A stretch of 64,000 nt of DNA from Acetispira formosa (nom. nud.) (lineage in GTDB: Bacteria; Desulfobacterota; Desulfarculia; Adiutricales; Adiutricaceae). The notes below the pieces were generated by a model that was not told the DNA's origin, did not search any database, and saw only the letters and a program-made list of their open reading frames with translations. The position numbers and the translations under genes were made by a program. Below are positions 62,289-64,000 of the stretch, one piece after another; positions within the stretch are counted from its first letter, which is position 1; each line of letters opens with the position of its first letter. The stretch covers positions 1,240,001-1,304,000 of the forward strand of contig CP026657.1 of the NCBI GenBank assembly GCA_023525915.1, given 5' to 3'.

Positions 62289-64000
62289 TTACTTCAGCTT
62301 CAGCGTCTGCCCCAGACGCACATTGTCGCCCTTGAGATTGTTCAGCTTCTTCAAGGTCTCCACCGTAGTGTTGTTCTTTGTGGCGATGCTGTAGAGTGTA
62401 TCGCCAGCGCTAACCTTGTAAGTAGCCGGAGCACTCGGTTTGGCCGCCGGGGCCGGAGAGCCGGAAACTTTCAGCTTCTGCCCGGCGCGGATATTGGTCC
62501 CGGAAACACTGGGGTTCAGGGCTGAAAGCTGCTCTGTAGTCAGATTGTATTTCCTGGCAATGGAATATAGTGTCTCCCCCGAAGCCACAGTATGCGATCC
62601 AGTCGCGGCGGCAGGGGCGGCAGCCGGAGCGGCCGTCTGGCCGCCGGTAGTGGCGGCGGCGGAAGCCGCGCGCGGCGCTTCAGCGGCACGGGGCGTTTCC
62701 ACCGCGCGCGGCGGAGCGGCGGACGGCGAACCGCTCACCTTGAGCTTCTGGCCGCTGCGGATGCTGGTGCCTTTGATATTGTTGAGGTCGGCCAATTGCT
62801 TAACGCTCATATTGTATTTATTGGCAATTGAACTCATGGTTTCACCGGCGGCCACAGTATGGGTGCCAGTCGCGGCGGGGGCGGCAACAGGTTCCGCGCT
62901 TCTGGCAGGCGCGGCGGAAGCCACAGGCACAGCCTCCGCGGCCGGGGCTGTTCCGCTCACTTTCAGCTTCTGGCCAACCCGAATATTTGTTCCTTTGATG
63001 CCGTTCAGGTCGGCCAGCTGTCGGGTGCCCATGCCGTATTTTTCGGCTATGGTGCTCAGCGTTTCACCGGCTTTAACGGTGTGGGTGGAAGAAACGGCAG
63101 CTGTCTTGGCAGCCGGAGCGGAAGTTGAAGCGGAGGCGGTCTCGCCGCCGGTCAGTTTCAGTTTCTGGCCGACATGAATGTTGGTGCCTTTGATATTATT
63201 CAGCTCGCTCAACTGCTTAACGCTGATTCCATATTTCCTGGCGATGGTCCCCAGGGTCTCACCTTTGCCCACCGTGTGAACGGCGGCTTTGGAGCCGCCG
63301 CCGGCCTGCGCGGCCTGCCCGCGAACCTTCAGCTTCTGGCCGATATTGATGGTGGCGCCCTTGATATTGTTGATGTCGGCCAGTTCCTTGGCGCTCATGC
63401 CGTATTTCTGGGCCACGCCCATAAGAGTGTCGCCCTTGACCACGGTGTGGGTGCCGGTGGCCGGTGCGGCGGGCGTGCTGGTCTCGACTACCATCAGGGT
63501 GCTGCGTCCGGTTTTGGGCGTGGCGGCGGCAGTCAGCGGCAGGTCGGATTTAATTCTAAGAATCTGCCCCTTATAGACTGTGTTGGACTTCATATTGTTG
63601 CCGCTCTTGATGGTGTCCATCGAGACGCCATAGAGGCGTGAAATGCTGGCCAGAGTGTCACCCGCCTGCACCTTGTGGGTGATGGTCGAAAGGCGCGGAC
63701 TGGAGGACGGGGCCGAAGCGCTCTGCTTCGGCTGGGCGGCGGCGGCTCTCTCCATGGTTGAAGGCGGCGGCACCACCGAAGCTGTTTTCTTCTGCTGGGC
63801 CTTGGCCACCCGGATGGTTTTGCCGGGCGTCAGACGATAGTTCTTATCCAGCTTGTTCATGGCCGCAATATCGGCCCAGCTCTGGCCGGACATCAAGGCA
63901 ATGCCGGTCTTGGTGTCGCCGCTCTTGATGGTGTAGTCAACCAGCTCGCTCCCGGCCATGACCATTTCCGCCGGCGGCAGGTTCAGCCTGGTCCCGGCCC
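62289..64000 (-). CDS. Multi-LysM cell-wall-binding protein, 5' end outside the window
   Basis: The frame stays open to the window edge (upstream codons read ..TRLNLPPAE before the first Met), so the true start lies beyond base 64000. At least eight full LysM domains follow one another, such as HTVVKGDTLMGVAQKYGMSAKELADINNIKGATI and HTVKAGETLSTIAEKYGMG, ending with NIRVGQKLKVSG-type strands. The linkers are rich in Ala, Pro, Thr and Ser. LysM binds the N-acetylglucosamine of peptidoglycan. No catalytic domain is seen here, but a lytic transglycosylase (MltD-like) domain could lie in the missing N-terminal part; that is a guess. Confidence 0.85.
   Translation of the reverse strand, partial: AGTRLNLPPAEMVMAGSELVDYTIKSGDTKTGIALMSGQSWADIAAMNKLDKNYRLTPGKTIRVAKAQQKKTASVVPPPSTMERAAAAQPKQSASAPSSSPRLSTITHKVQAGDTLASISRLYGVSMDTIKSGNNMKSNTVYKGQILRIKSDLPLTAAATPKTGRSTLMVVETSTPAAPATGTHTVVKGDTLMGVAQKYGMSAKELADINNIKGATINIGQKLKVRGQAAQAGGGSKAAVHTVGKGETLGTIARKYGISVKQLSELNNIKGTNIHVGQKLKLTGGETASASTSAPAAKTAAVSSTHTVKAGETLSTIAEKYGMGTRQLADLNGIKGTNIRVGQKLKVSGTAPAAEAVPVASAAPARSAEPVAAPAATGTHTVAAGETMSSIANKYNMSVKQLADLNNIKGTSIRSGQKLKVSGSPSAAPPRAVETPRAAEAPRAASAAATTGGQTAAPAAAPAAATGSHTVASGETLYSIARKYNLTTEQLSALNPSVSGTNIRAGQKLKVSGSPAPAAKPSAPATYKVSAGDTLYSIATKNNTTVETLKKLNNLKGDNVRLGQTLKLK

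Noticed and set aside
1..64000. tRNA, rRNA or integrase genes that would mark a genomic island
   Set aside because: None was recognised on either strand by eye; a covariance search with tRNAscan or Infernal would be needed to exclude them fully.

Overview
The window reads as chromosome of a Gram-negative, motile, strictly anaerobic bacterium, most like a deltaproteobacterium (Desulfobacterota). The signs are sigma-54 promoters, outer-membrane flagellar rings (FlgH, FlgI), a heptose kinase of the RfaE1 type for LPS, [FeFe]-hydrogenase maturases HydE and HydF, a CooC-type nickel ATPase for CO dehydrogenase, a YqeC-type selenium-molybdenum hydroxylase accessory protein, and a TRAP transporter. 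A relative of gut or termite-symbiont acetogens or sulfate reducers would fit, but genus cannot be read from this sequence. Codon third positions are mostly G/C, while several intergenic stretches are clearly AT-rich.

Layout. 0-8.4 kb: HD phosphohydrolase and yqeC (minus), a sigma-54-driven zinc-finger protein followed by a GGA-rich untranslated stretch, then dctP-dctQ-dctM-larA, a TRAP importer coupled to a nickel-pincer 2-hydroxyacid racemase/epimerase. 8.8-13.8 kb (minus): glycogen metabolism with a response regulator, a GH57 glycosidase and glycogen synthase. 14.4-23.9 kb (plus): terC, aroA, a gutted aroE, aroB, aroC, uvrA, an HD nucleotidase and a TonB-like protein. 25.1-33.6 kb (plus): a DUF2269-like membrane protein, oleB, oleC, a META-domain lipoprotein and hydF in one tight operon, then a chemoreceptor and hydE. 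33.7-40.3 kb (minus): MFS transporter, rfaE1, a UDPGP-like nucleotidyltransferase, cooC and asnS. 40.7-44.8 kb (plus): rfbC, MFS transporter, ymdB-like phosphoesterase, diguanylate cyclase. 45.1-48.3 kb (minus): two tandem membrane paralogues, a 40-residue lipoprotein, queH and a LtaS/MdoB-like transferase. 48.6-59.0 kb (plus): a sigma-54 flagellar operon flgH-flgI-flgJ-flgN-flgK-flgL with greatly enlarged FlgK and FlgL. 59-64 kb: ankyrin, leucine-rich and LysM repeat proteins.

The most unusual content is in the spaces between genes. A composite element of about 230 bp occurs in four complete copies (18.2, 24.2, 35.2 and 44.9 kb) and two partial ones (14.1 and 48.5 kb). Each complete copy is two long, nearly perfect hairpins with different stems whose 18-20-base loops are complementary to each other. 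Stem and loop changes are compensated between copies. Two other dispersed families are present: a TIR-bounded element of about 145 bp (24.9 and 38.0 kb) and a REP-like hairpin-plus-motif unit (4.9, 8.6 and 37.8 kb). A decayed palindrome of about 770 bp separates flgK from flgL, and half of it is repeated at the window's left edge.

Other points: the AroE-like reading frame has lost its whole NADP domain and its catalytic residues; FlgK and FlgL share a repeated insert motif; FlgL carries nine cysteines; and the OleB/OleC hydrocarbon-forming enzymes sit in the same transcription unit as HydF. No rRNA, tRNA, CRISPR array, integrase or intact transposase was seen.
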